From contig OY978528.1 in NCBI GenBank assembly GCA_963854835.1, positions 10,262,242 to 10,326,241 on the forward strand: a stretch of DNA of 64,000 nt, given 5' to 3'. Within the stretch, counting starts at the first letter, position 1. Every line of letters starts with the position of its first letter. Source of the stretch: Megamerina dolium. Its lineage: Eukaryota; Arthropoda; Insecta; Diptera; Megamerinidae. The notes below the pieces were generated by a model that saw only the letters and a program-made list of their open reading frames with translations, did no database searches and was not told the DNA's origin. Shown here piece by piece: positions 36,735 to 47,394 of the stretch. The position numbers were made by a program, and so were the translations under genes.

Positions 36735-38420
36735 GGTGTACTGTATTAATGTTAAATGAATGAGTGTCGAAAATAATAATGATAATTTTTTCGACATTAT
36801 TGCGAAATTTCTTGCAATAATAACGAAATACTAATTTATTGCACAAAAAAAGTGCAACAATGTCGAAAATATCGAAAAATTACTGAAATAATGTCCAAAA
36901 ATAATTGTAAAAAAATTATCATTTCGACATTATTGAAAAAAATTTGTGCAATAATGTCGAAAAATATATTCTCCTTCAAAAAAAAATATTACATTACTAC
37001 TATGGTACATTAATGTTGAATTGAAAATATTTATCATAATTTTTTTCGACATTATTGCAAAATTTCTTGCAATAATGTCGAAATACTAATTTATTGCACA
37101 AAAAAGTGCAACAACGTCGAAAAAATCGAAAAATTACTGAAATAATGTCGAAATAAAATTTTGCCATTTCGACATTATTCCAAAAATGTATGCAATAATG
37201 TCGAAAAATATATTCACCTTATAAAAAAGAGTGGAATTATGAGACTTTCAATGCAATGTTAATGCGCTCAACCAAAAATCTGATCTCATGTATTTTTCTT
37301 TCGACAATATTTCAATTTTTTTGTTTTGCAATAATACATAGAATGTGAATAAATTTTCAATAAAAGCAGCACAAAACCTATTATTCAAGTCGAGGTTAAG
37401 CAACGATTATGGCGTGCCATTTTATAAAAGTGAATATTAATAATAGCAGTAATAAAAAAAAAATAATGAAAAAACTGTAAAATCATAACAAGTAGTTGCA
37501 AATACAATGTAGGTGCATTTAAATGAGACTTTACGAGTATATATTGTAGATATGAATACTTACTCATATTTAGATATATAATTTTTATAAATATTTTTCT
37601 AGAATCCAACATACTATATGCAACTTCAAGTAAAATATAAGTATCACATGTGTTTGTATTATGAGCTTTTTGTTTAAATCAATTTATTATTTACATTCGC
37701 TTTATTATCATTATCACAAATATGAGTAGAGAGTACATAAATAAATACCGACTATAAAGTATATTATTGAATGGATTTAAATTTCAAATAATTCTATAAA
37801 CGAATTTAATACAATGTTTATACTTTATTATAATTATTTGCCATATATGCTCTTATGTATTTATTCTATGAAAATTGCAGAAAATCATAATGTGTCTCAT
37901 AAATACAGTAAAAGACCCTTTTAGCTTTATATGAAGCAACAAAATGACATACAAAAAGATAACTACTTCAAAAAAGAGGAACAAGAAATTGTAGTAATCC
38001 TAACGCCTACATGAATTAAAATTGAATTGAATTTTCGATATTATTGCAAATAGTTTTGCAATATTGCGAATAGTTTTGCAATAATGTCGAAAAAATTTAC
38101 ACAGTCTACATTTCAGACATTATTACAAAAATTTCCACAATAATGACGAAACAAAAATGTGTAAATTTTCATTTTCGACATTATTCCTAAAACATATGCA
38201 ATAATATCGAAATGAAATAATTACAATTTTGACATTATTTCACAAATTTAATTACATTTCCGACATTATTGCTAAAATATATGCAATAATGTCGAAATGA
38301 AATAATTACAATTTCGACATTATACCACAAATTTTTTGCAGGAATGTCGAAAATATTAACTGGATTTAACACATTTTCGACATTATCTCAAAAAAAAGAT
38401 CAGCATTAATTCAGTACACC
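36735..38420. mobile_element. Hairpin-rich element with GGTGTACTG terminal inverted repeats
   Basis: GGTGTACTGTATTAATGTT at 36735 is mirrored by GCATTAATTCAGTACACC ending at 38420. Between them are about ten short inverted repeats of TTCGACATTATTGC and GCAATAATGTCGAA with loops of 8-15 bp, clustered at 36785-37215 and 38030-38400. The first cluster is a 255-bp tandem duplication (TCGAC at 36791 and 37046), whose second unit starts with another partial terminus near 37004. The middle (37240-38030) is plain AT-rich DNA. No coding frame is evident and no clear target duplication was found. Confidence 0.7.
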
Positions 38421-39429
38421 ATCCTAATCAAATAAACCCCAAGCTTCCCGCCCCAAACACATTTAATTGAAATTCAATGAAAACTGAGTTTTTCTTTTAA
38501 TAATTTCTAATAAATCATCATATATCGTATCATATGTATATGTATTGCTATTTTTATTTTTACCGTTACATATTTATTTCATGGTTGCAAATCACGGTGA
38601 GTCTTAGATATCTCCATTTTTACAATACATAACATACTTAGTACTCGTATCATTAAGTATTTAGAGCAATAATATGATATGCATAAGTGTGTGTGTGTGT
38701 GTTTGTGTGTATTTGTGAATGTATTACACGTGTGATACGTTATGTTTTTTGTTGTTTTTTTTTTTTCTTCATTTCACTCTCAATGCCATTATCGCTATTG
38801 TTCTTGTTGTTTGTTATTGTTATTCTATGTAAAACACATTACTTCATCAGGGTCAACTGGTACTCGTTTTGACGTATAATCGTCGATTTGTTTAACTTTT
38901 ATTGTCGTGATTATTGTCATTATTTTTATTTATAACTGTATATAATTGTCTTACATTTTATGTACATATGTTTATCTAATTGCCTTTCATACAAATCCTA
39001 ACCAGTTGTTGTCTTGAACATTTCATTTACGTACGTTGCAGTTCTCTGTATGAGTATGAGATATAGTATGAGATACTAGTATTGTAATTTAGTTGTTGCA
39101 CTGCAATGTCTGCTTACATTTAATTACAAAAATATGGTTTTGCTTTTCAAATTTTTCAATAATCGATTCAGCAACTTTTCTTCGCTCTCAGAGAGGAAAT
39201 TTAAAATTTATTTAAAGTTCTAATGTATGTACTATGGTCTTGCAAAAGAGCATATGCAAAATGTTATTGCATAGTTTGCAATCACAGTAAGAAAATAAAC
39301 ATTAATTAAGCGCCTTAAAGTATGCAACACTAAAATTGTGTAGGTAATATTTGCAATGCATATGCAATACTGAATTTAAAAGCAGCTGCTATAGAAATTT
39401 ATTTGCCGAGAGTATTGCAAAGTATCAAA

Positions 39430-39510
39430 ATCAGAAAATCAACATTCGAAAACATACTTTTGTCAGAGAGATGGGCATGATGGTTTTCATTTGGTTACAC
39501 CCATTTTCAA
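39430..39510 (+). repeat. Single diverged 153-bp-family monomer fragment
   Basis: AACATACTTTTGTCAGAGAG followed by ATGGGCATGATGGTTTTCAT matches one segment of the dispersed 153-bp family. No second copy is adjacent. Confidence 0.55.
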
Positions 39511-39554
39511 AGCATTCTCTTTGGTGATGAATTTAATGTAATAGACCGAGTTCC

Positions 39555-39569
39555 AGGTCGGTCAGGTCA
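39555..39569 (+). promoter_or_regulatory. Possible nuclear-receptor direct repeat (DR3)
   Basis: AGGTCG-GTC-AGGTCA, two half-sites in direct orientation with a 3-bp spacer, 0.65 kb inside the E75A intron. Nuclear receptors of the ecdysone cascade bind AGGTCA-type half-sites, so the location is suggestive. One half-site has a mismatch, and a site like this can arise by chance in 64 kb. Confidence 0.25.
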
Positions 39570-39762
39570 TATTTTGCACAACAAATTTTAGTGTAAAAAG
39601 GATCGCAAATTACTCATCCACATCTGAGCAAGTCTTGCCTTTGAATCGAGAATTGAACTGAGCGCATATCATACCCTGAAAATTTACATAATGTCATCTG
39701 ATTGCAAATATTCAGAAGCTTTAATATAGTGGCAAATATATTATATTATACCCTCAACCGTA

Positions 39763-40093
39763 GGGTGCCGTAGCTCAGTGGTTAGTGTGTTGGCTTTCTG
39801 ATCTGTAGGTCGTGGTTCAATACCCGGCTGAAGCATAACAAATTTCATATCGAAAAGATTTTTCTTTCGAACGGTACCCACCTGTCCGCAAGCAATTGGC
39901 AATTCTGAAAGAACTCTGTGACAAAATTCAGAAAAAGTGATGTCACAAGAGTTCTGCCATTGGGAACCGGTTAAAATAAGTAGGTCCCTTCTAATACTGT
40001 CCAAAATTTAACACACACACACACCAGTAATGGAGAGAAGCTCGGCCAAAGAGACCTTCGGGGCTTTAAGTGCCACATATTTATTTTTTTTTG
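39763..40093 (+). mobile_element. tRNA-derived SINE, copy 2
   Basis: Same family as at 12607, with an exact A box TAGCTCAGTGG and a B box with one mismatch, GGTTCAATACC. It lacks about 45 bp of the body present in copy 1 (the segment between GGCAATTCT and GAAAGAACTC) and has an ACAC expansion near 40013. Imperfect flanking repeats TACCCTCAACCGTA and TACCCTTAACATA suggest an old target duplication. It lies only 120 bp from the E75A splice donor. Confidence 0.88.
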
Positions 40094-40204
40094 TTTACCC
40101 TTAACATATTCTGCATGAATTAGAAGCGAGAAATGTTGCCAAGAAGACACCCAGACATCTGATCCAAATACTCTAGTATAAATTATTTAAAAAAATGTTT
40201 TTGA

Positions 40205-40216
40205 GACACTTACCTA
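40205..40216 (-). other. Eip75B: Splice donor of the E75A first coding exon
   Basis: Read on the minus strand the sequence is GATTTAG followed by GTAAGTGTC, a near-ideal donor. The exon ends one base into the Gly codon after SIPDL. This is where Drosophila E75A, as I recall, leaves the N-terminal exon for a small exon carrying the first zinc finger. Confidence 0.88.
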
Positions 40217-42314
40217 AATCGGGAATCGAACTGGATGGTTCTTCACAACCCCCGCCATTTCCACCATTCCCAATGCAACTGCTACTGGAACTATTCATTG
40301 TTTGACAACTACCCGACGAAACACTTCCACTAACGCTGCCCAATCCCAATGATGCATTTGCTGAAATATGTTTTATTTTTGGCGGTGGCGGTGGTGGTGG
40401 TGGACGCATTGAAGTATTACTATTGCTATTATGAAGGATCCCATTATTGTTGACTGCACCACCACCACCACCACCACCACTGCTGCTGGAGACTACAGGC
40501 GTCCGAAATACATGTGAAGAAGAAGGCATTCCTGCGTTGGTGGACGCAATTGTGGCAGATGCAGAGGCAGAGGAGAATGATGATGATGATGATGATGAAG
40601 ATGCAGGCGTTGAGGTTGATATTGCTGTTGTATGATGGGAATGGGATTGGGAATGGGAATGTTGATGGTGATGTTGTTGCTGATGGTGATGTTGCAGCTC
40701 CTGTTGATGATGTTGATGGTGATTATTATTGTAATGCTGTTGTTGTTGTTGTTGTTGTTGTTGTTGCGATTGAGAATAATGTTGTGATTGATGCCGATGC
40801 TGCTGCTGCTGCTGCTGCTGTTGTTGCGCAGCAGCAGCATTTGTTGTTGATATTACGTTGACATGACGCGTCGCAGTTACCACATATTTACGTGCGCCCG
40901 ATGTTAGAAATTGTTGCTGTTGTGGCGATTGTGTTCGCACTGGTGCTGATGGTTGTGGTGGCGGCGGCGGCGGTGGTGGTGGTGGTGGAGGAGGCGGAGG
41001 CGGTAAAGGCGGCGATTGTGGTGAACGCTGTTGATGATGATTATGATGACGTTGTTGATGATGGTGATGATATTGCACATTACTATTGTTGTTGTTGTTG
41101 TTTAGCTGTTTCATCATGCTGTGATTGCTGTTGGTGGTGGTAACAACATGTAGCGGCGGTGTCTCAATAATGTCAACTAGTGTGCCGGCCGGCGGATTAT
41201 AGCGACGCGTTGACGCGGCTGGTGAAACGGGCGCGGAACGCGAATGATGTTGCATGTGATGATGCAAGGGGGGCGGCGAAACCGACGAGTGGCGACGCGA
41301 AGAAAAAACGATTGCTGGCGGCGGTGGTGGTAGTTGTGGTGGCATTGCGGAGGCCTCACATGGCACTGTGATCTCCTCATACAAGCGACCGTCGCGTATG
41401 ACGCGTACATGTTGTTGTGTTGGCGTTGGCGAGGACGTATCCATTGGTGATGTGGGCCGCTGCAGTGGCGGCATTAATAGCGGCGGTGGAGGTGGCGGCG
41501 GCGGTGGTGGTGGTGGTGGTGGTGGTGGTGGTGATGGTGTTGCCGACGAACTGCTAGCCACCGCATTGACTGTTGCCGCCACCATTGAGATTCGTTGATA
41601 ATGTGAGGATGTTGTTGCGGCCGATGGACTGGCCGAATGGCGACGTGGTATATGATTTTGATGATGCGCCTGTTGTTGCGACTGCAATGTGGCTGACGTC
41701 GTTGCCGTTGTTGTGGGCAAAGCACGCGTTATAATGATCTGTGGTGCGGATGAGCCAGATGAACCACCACCACCACTACGACCAGTAGTAGCGTCACCAT
41801 TGCCTGGCGAACGCGCAGTGGCATTTCGACGCACAACATGTTGCTGTTGACTGTCGGCAACATGTTGCTGCATCGTTGCATAAATATGTTTAATCGTAGT
41901 TGAGCTGGTTGCAGCAGCAGAACGTGGTTGTTGCACATACTCTACGCGTGGCGATAATATCACTTTCTGTGTTGTCGCCGATAGCAGCGTATTGTTCGAT
42001 TGGCGTGGTGCCACCGTCTGTATTTGAACATGTTGATAGCGTGGTTGTTGCTGTTGCGGTGCCATGGATGTCGCTGCTGGTGCTGTTGTTGCCAACGATG
42101 GCTTCCTCTCATATGTGTCCTTCTCCTCCAGATGTAACATTTCAAAATCGATCGGTTCAGTTTTGATGATTTTCACATTGGTTGATGTTGCAGCTGCAAC
42201 ATTGTTGCTAATGATGTTGTTACTACTATTGTTGCTGCTGCTGCTGCTGGTGTTGCTGGTGTTATTTTTTGCAAGCATCGCTTTCGCTTCAAGACATTTC
42301 AATTTTTTCAACAT
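40214..42314 (-). CDS. Eip75B: E75 (ecdysone-induced protein 75B) isoform A, first coding exon
   Basis: This exon encodes about 700 residues of the N-terminal region of a nuclear receptor of the ecdysone cascade, a haem-binding NR1D-type repressor that acts in the nucleus. It is recognised by blocks shared, in order, with Drosophila E75A as I recall it: KTEPIDFEMLHLEE near residue 51, TQKVIL..PRVEYVQQ near 115, PQIIITR near 191, HVRVIRDGRLY near 302, HVFRTPVVSSSS near 600, MRPPPPPPPPK near 635 and EEPSSSIPDL at the end. Between them lie long homopolymers: two runs of about 17 prolines, several Gln runs, a His/Gln-rich stretch and Ser and Gly runs. IKTE fits a sumoylation consensus. The ATG at 42314 has a CAAC context and is preceded by an in-frame TAA at 42365-42363 with no earlier ATG. 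The frame reads on into the intron to 40173, but the coding exon should stop at the donor (last base 40214, phase 1), before the zinc finger. Much more GC-rich than its surroundings. Confidence 0.93.
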
Positions 42315-43680
42315 GTTGCTTATTATTACTATTATTATTGTTGTTGCTGTACACGAGTTTTCTTAAAACTCTTCTTCTTCTATACTTTTTCGTTAAATGT
42401 GTGGGCTGGTGTGCGAGCGAGCGTATTTGAAGAATTTTTGCAAAATTCAGAAAATAAAAAAAAAATCAGTCTCTTATTGTTGTTTCTGTTGTCGATTATT
42501 GTGGTTGTAGTAGTAATTTCAAATTTCTTTCAAAAAATATATATCGGCTTTTTTCGATTGTAATTTAGTTTTTTTGTTTTTTTTTTTGTTTCCTTATATT
42601 CTTGCTTCTATTTTGAATCAGCCTTCCAGTTGCAAATATTTCACTTTGTTGTTGTGGCTGTTGTTATTGTTGTTGTTGTAATCATTAAATAATATTCTAG
42701 TATATGTATGTATATCCTTAATGTAGCGTTGTCCTTTGAACCTGCCTTTGTCGTTTAAGTAATTTTGTCTCCAAAAAAGTCTCTTTTTTTTTTATTTCCT
42801 TTTGAAGTTGCTGTTTCTTCTATTCTAATCCCTATGAGTATATGAGTTATATGTACTATGTACTATGTATTAATTACTAATAATACTAGTATTGGTAAAT
42901 TGATGTATTTTATATTTAAATGAGATACTTGTTTATGTATATGTATATAATATTATATTGATGTTGCTCAAGCGAGTGCTACAAATTCCAAATTTGTCGC
43001 ATTTAAACACATTTCTTAATCCTTTATGCTTTTGTAACTGATTTATCTAAAAGGAAAATATAGAAAAAAAAATTCAATCAGAAATGCAATTCATTTTTAG
43101 AATAGCGTTAGCAAAAAAATTTGCAAATTAATAAATGAAAAGAAGGGGACTTTCAGTGAGTCTAGTCGGACTTAACTTTACCCAGCGTCCGAATGCAGAG
43201 AGTAAAACTGATGACTAATCTAGAGCCCATAATCGGATTTGATATAATCGAAGGTTTGACAAAGAGCCCGTTAGGCCTGAACGATTCGACTCAAACCGCT
43301 AGCTTAATATCTTATTTTGGGCACGAAGACGCTATGGGCTTTCTTCCAAATAAACGCATGAGAATTTCTTGAATTGTATCTATTCACTTTTGCAATAGAG
43401 TTGGAATCATCATCATCTCCTTCAGGCATTTTAAAAGCTCGAAGCAAGATCACAGACCTTCGAAGCTTGTCCATACCGAAACAACCCCTGAATAAAATGC
43501 AGTTATATCGTAGACACAGGAAAGTAGTAGATGTACTAATGGGTCGTAAGAATCGACTGTGAAGGAGCCACTTCTCTCTTGCTAAAACCCTTTGCATAGA
43601 AGCTGCCTTTGGTAGAGGGAATTTTGTGCTTTGAAGCTGCATTGAGATGGATTTAAATCAATAGTAAATGTTGGTGGGTT
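42315..43680 (-). promoter_or_regulatory. 5' UTR and upstream region of E75A
   Basis: Immediately upstream of the E75A start codon on the minus strand is CAA/AAT-rich leader sequence with an in-frame stop and no strong splice acceptor, so at least the first tens of bases are probably 5' UTR of the same exon. I could not place the start site: weak TCAGTT initiator matches at about 43041 and 43208 lack convincing TATA boxes. From about 43140 to 43660 the sequence is less AT-rich and has plus- and minus-strand reading frames of 62-112 codons with no family I recognise. Confidence 0.45.
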
Positions 43681-43681
43681 A

Positions 43682-44937
43682 CGAGGGCGGTCCTAGAACT
43701 ACCCGACCTTGCATATAGATGGCGGCAGTAGTTTGAAAAAAATTACTTTGGTGAAAAGTGGCAACCTTATAAAATATATGTTTCAAGTTTCAAGGCGTCA
43801 CGTTGTTTAGTATTTTTCTTTTTGAAGCCATCGAAAGTTAACGACCTCAGTGAATTTGTAAACATGGAAAAAATTGGTCACCGTTATGTAATTCAATACT
43901 TTCATTTGAAAGGTCTCAGTCCAACGGATATTAAAGCCGAACTAGATTCTACTCTGGGGGAGTTCACGACCATAAAATATTGGATGGCAGAGTTTAAACG
44001 ACGTCATACTAGCTGCCAAGACGAACACCGTAGTGGTCAACCAATTGAGGTGGCCACGACAGAAACGGTTAAGAAACTCCACAAAATGGTATTGGATGAT
44101 CGCCGGCTGAAGGTGCGTAAGCTAGGTGAAATTACAGGCATTTCAAAAAGTCCTATACATCGTATATTGCAAGTTGGATGCCGTGTTTGCTCACAATTGA
44201 ACAAAAACAACGTCGTGAAGATGTTCCTACGGAGTGCTTGGCGATGTTTCACAGTAATAACGCCGAGTTTTTGCGTCGATTCGTAACCATGGATGAGACA
44301 TGGTCCACCACCACTTTACACCTGAGACAAAAGAGCAGTCAAAACAGTGGACGGAAAGGGGAGAATCGGCGAGTCCAAAGAAGGCAAAAACAGTTCCATC
44401 TGCAGGCAAGGTTATGGCGTCCGGTTTTTTTGGGATGCATGTGGGATAATATTTATTGATTATCTGCAAAAAGGAAAAACAATCAATGGCAAGTATTATG
44501 CTAATTTATTGCAGCGTTTAAGTGAGGAAATTAAAGAAAAAAGGCCACATTTGGCGAAAAAGAAAGTGTTGTTTCATCAAGACCATGCACCAGTTCCCAC
44601 ATCCGCTATTGCGATGGCCAAAATCAATGAGCTAAAATTCGAATTACTTCAGCACGCACCTTATTCGCCAGATTTAGCTCCTTCGGATTATTTTCTATTT
44701 CTAAATTTGAAAAAAAAATGGCCTGGTGGTAGAAGATTTGCAAACAATGAAGAGGTGGAGGTGAAGTCTGCGGTAGATGGCTATTTTAATGAGCTAGACA
44801 GTTCACGCTATAAACAGAATATCAAAGCTATAGAATATCGCTGGGAAAAGTGTATAGAGCTAAAAGGATATTATGTTGATAAATAAAGAAAAATTTTCCC
44901 AAATTTGTTAGGTCGGGTAGTTCTGGGACCGCCCTCG
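43682..44937 (+). mobile_element. Mariner-family transposon, copy 3 (best preserved)
   Basis: A 1256-bp element bounded by terminal inverted repeats of the type CGAGGGCGGTCC..GAACTACCCGACC and flanked by TA at 43680-43681 and 44938-44939, the target duplication expected for mariner. It lies 1.4 kb upstream of the E75A start codon, in the opposite orientation. It contains the broken transposase described separately. Both ends are nearly intact, so it could in principle still be moved by a related transposase. Confidence 0.93.
43864..44886 (+). pseudogene. Mariner transposase (DD34D), frameshifted
   Basis: The N-terminal helix-turn-helix region reads MEKIGHRYVIQYFHLKGLS onward for about 100 residues, then a roughly 30-bp deletion near 44160 shifts the frame. 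The middle resumes near 44178 with VTMDETW, the first catalytic Asp. A lost base after ATGG near 44311 and a further shift follow. The C-terminal part from about 44400 carries HQDHAP and YSPDLAPSDYF with 34 residues between the second and third catalytic Asp, the classic mariner DD34D spacing, and ends at a TAA near 44886. Unlike the other two copies in the window it keeps Asp at the first position. Confidence 0.9.
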
Positions 44938-44939
44938 TA

Positions 44940-47394
44940 TTGAGATGATTAATGGCATAAAAATTGCGATAAGAAATTATCAAAACAATTATTCATAAAT
45001 AATACTTACATGTTGAATATGATAAAGATGAGATAATGTAGTAATGTTGCAAGTTGAAAATTTTATTTGTTCATTAAGTTAAATAAATTAAATAAATTTG
45101 AATGATGATTATTTACTTGTTTAGTTTTTGATTAAATCAATATTGGATTAAATTTATAATTATTATTTATGTTGCTTTATTTTTGTTTTTTTTTTTTTTA
45201 TTATTATTATTTTTTTATTTTTTTTTTTTTTTTGTTATATTAGAACTTATTTAAGCATTTATATATAAATTTTAATATCTTTGAGATTAATATGCGAATA
45301 ATTATTATTATTATTATTATTTGTTGTTGTTTATATAGAAATATATTTATATATAAATAATTTCGATTATTTGAAATTTCTTTGAAACACTTAAACTTTC
45401 ACAACTATTTGATTAAGATTGAGATTTAAATTTATTTTTTTTTTTTTTTTGGTTTTTTATTTTATATTTTTCTTCGTAAATTGTAGAGACGTTTTACAAC
45501 ACTCGTTTTACAATACTCTGCCCTTTTGTATTTTTGTATCCTGAGTTGCACACAATCATCACCACAATTTTTTTAAATAAATTTTTTTTTTTAAATTTCT
45601 ATATTTTTGGAATATTTTTAAAGTGATACTTGTTCCTTTTTTTTTTTTTTTGTAACATACAAAAATATATATTTATTTTGCTTAATAATATTTATTTGTT
45701 CGTTTATTTTATTGGATTTTTTTTAGGGTTTTTTTTTTTTTTAGAAAAATATATTTTCTTTTTAATGATAATTTATATATTTTTTTTTTTATATTAATTT
45801 TATTATTATTTTATTTACAATTTACACATTTTAATTACTATAGAAATTAATTTTCAATATTATTTAATAGTTAACATTACATCGCATTACTCCAATTGTT
45901 AATTTTTTTGCTCCACTGTGCATATTTATTTTCGGCAAATCGTTTTAATTCACTTCAAATTTGTTGTTGTTGATATTTGTATTTTTTTTTTTGGTTTTGC
46001 TTTCACATTTTAAACATATTATTTGAATAATAATCATCATAATCTTTTTTTTTTAGTTGGTTGTTTGACAAAGAAAACAAATTAACCTTGAATGCATTCG
46101 TCTTTTTTTTTTTTTTTTTTTTGCTTTATTTTATTTCATTTTCGAATTGAAAACTGAAATTTCCTATATGATTTATCGAGTGGTATAATAACATAATAAA
46201 ATTTGTTGATTTTTCATATAGTATACACTGCAAGAAATATATATTGGATGGAGATTTTTTTTTTTTTTTTTTTTTTGTTCACATTCTTATAAATTGATTT
46301 TTTTCAGCATATGTGAAAAAGGTACCGCAAATCAATTTTTTGTTGTTGTTGTGGATTACGCGACAATTTTGGCAAACAAAATAATAGAAAAAAAACCACA
46401 TCACAAAAGAGAGACACAATAAGAAGAAGAAGATAGAATCCAGCTGACATTTGACATTTGACAATACAAATTGGTGAGCACAAACATGTTCATAATAGCA
46501 GAGATGATGTAGTTTTTGATGTTGACGGTGATGTTGATGGTGATGGGAATGAAACAGCAGCCGTAGCAGTAGTATAAGCTGTCATATGATTTAAAATTAA
46601 ATTCAAATGTGAAGTAATAGGAAGTGATGACGTCACTAAATTGTTATTTTTATTGTTATACATGATTATTATTTTTATAAATTTTATATTATAATTACTG
46701 AAAATATTGTTTGTATTAGAATTTTTCTATTTTCAACACTTTTTTTTTTTTAGCAAAATATTTATATTATTTTTAGTTCACAATTTTACTTGGAATATAT
46801 TTGTTATTATTATTATTGTTGATATTATTATTTAGCTGAGAGTATAATTTATCATATGATACTGCATTGAAATGACACCTGTTTCTTTTGGTATATTCTC
46901 TTTGCAGCAATGTAAAGCCATTTGAACAGAGAACAGAGTCTACAGAGAAGGAGAGACAAAAAATGGAGAAAAAATATTATTTAAAAAACATATTTTCAAA
47001 TATACTTAATTTATAAATAGAATTATTGCAAAATTTGAGGTTTTGTTTAATTAAACTATTATTTGAGCTGTCAGAAAACCCATAAAGCAGTTTTAGGGTA
47101 ATTGTCAAGGTTTATAGGACAAAATTAATTCAATTTTTCTTATCTGAGGCTTGCCTTGCAAATAATTAAATGAGAAGCTGTTTGACCATTAGACTTAATA
47201 TCAATTAGATTTACTATTGAATTCTTTTTTCAAGGAACCAAATAAATGATACAATCGTTGACTGGCATAAAATCCGGTTAGTAGATATAGAGAGCGCAAA
47301 AAGACTTGGTTCAGGAATTTTCGTTCGTAATGTCTGAAATTCATATAAGAAAATATACCCGTCCACAAAAATGATAAATATTATCTTATGTACT
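44940..47394. other. Very AT-rich upstream DNA with many poly-T tracts
   Basis: From about 45170 to 46300 the plus strand is rich in runs of 10-20 T, with ATT repeats at 45303-45320. No coding frame or regulatory site is identifiable. GTTGATGGTGATGG repeats lie near 46518-46545. Confidence 0.7.

Larger units (their letters stand above)
38421..39762. other. AT-rich non-coding DNA near the E75A exon
   Basis: It contains (GT)n near 38687-38710, TATGAGTATGAG repeats near 39049-39070, one 153-bp-family fragment and the DR3-like site. No exon seen. Confidence 0.65.
1..40213 (-). other. Presumed large first coding intron of E75A (continues past the window edge)
   Basis: All sequence left of the donor at 40213 is downstream of the E75A exon on the minus strand. 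I looked for a minus-strand exon encoding the first zinc finger (CRVCGDKASGFHYG type) or a ligand-binding domain and saw none, so the intron seems to exceed 40 kb. Its content is AT-rich DNA, microsatellites and decayed transposons listed separately. That it is one intron is an inference: a very short exon, or an alternative E75 promoter or first exon, could have been missed. Confidence 0.6.

Noticed and set aside
36785..38400. Clustered microRNA hairpins
   Set aside because: Stems are only about 14 bp and all share one arm sequence, too short for miRNA precursors; repeated element motifs are more likely.
40173..40213. Last 13 residues of the open frame (KCLKNIFLNNLY end)
   Set aside because: They lie beyond a consensus GTAAGT donor and are AT-rich intron sequence.
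40447..42366. Several long open frames on both strands across the E75A exon
   Set aside because: They are shadows of trinucleotide runs (poly-Val, poly-Ala, poly-Met, poly-Gly, poly-His) in other frames of the real exon.
43304..43642. 112-codon minus-strand frame upstream of E75A
   Set aside because: Not low-complexity, but no family, start context or splice signal supports it; left as unexplained sequence within the upstream region.
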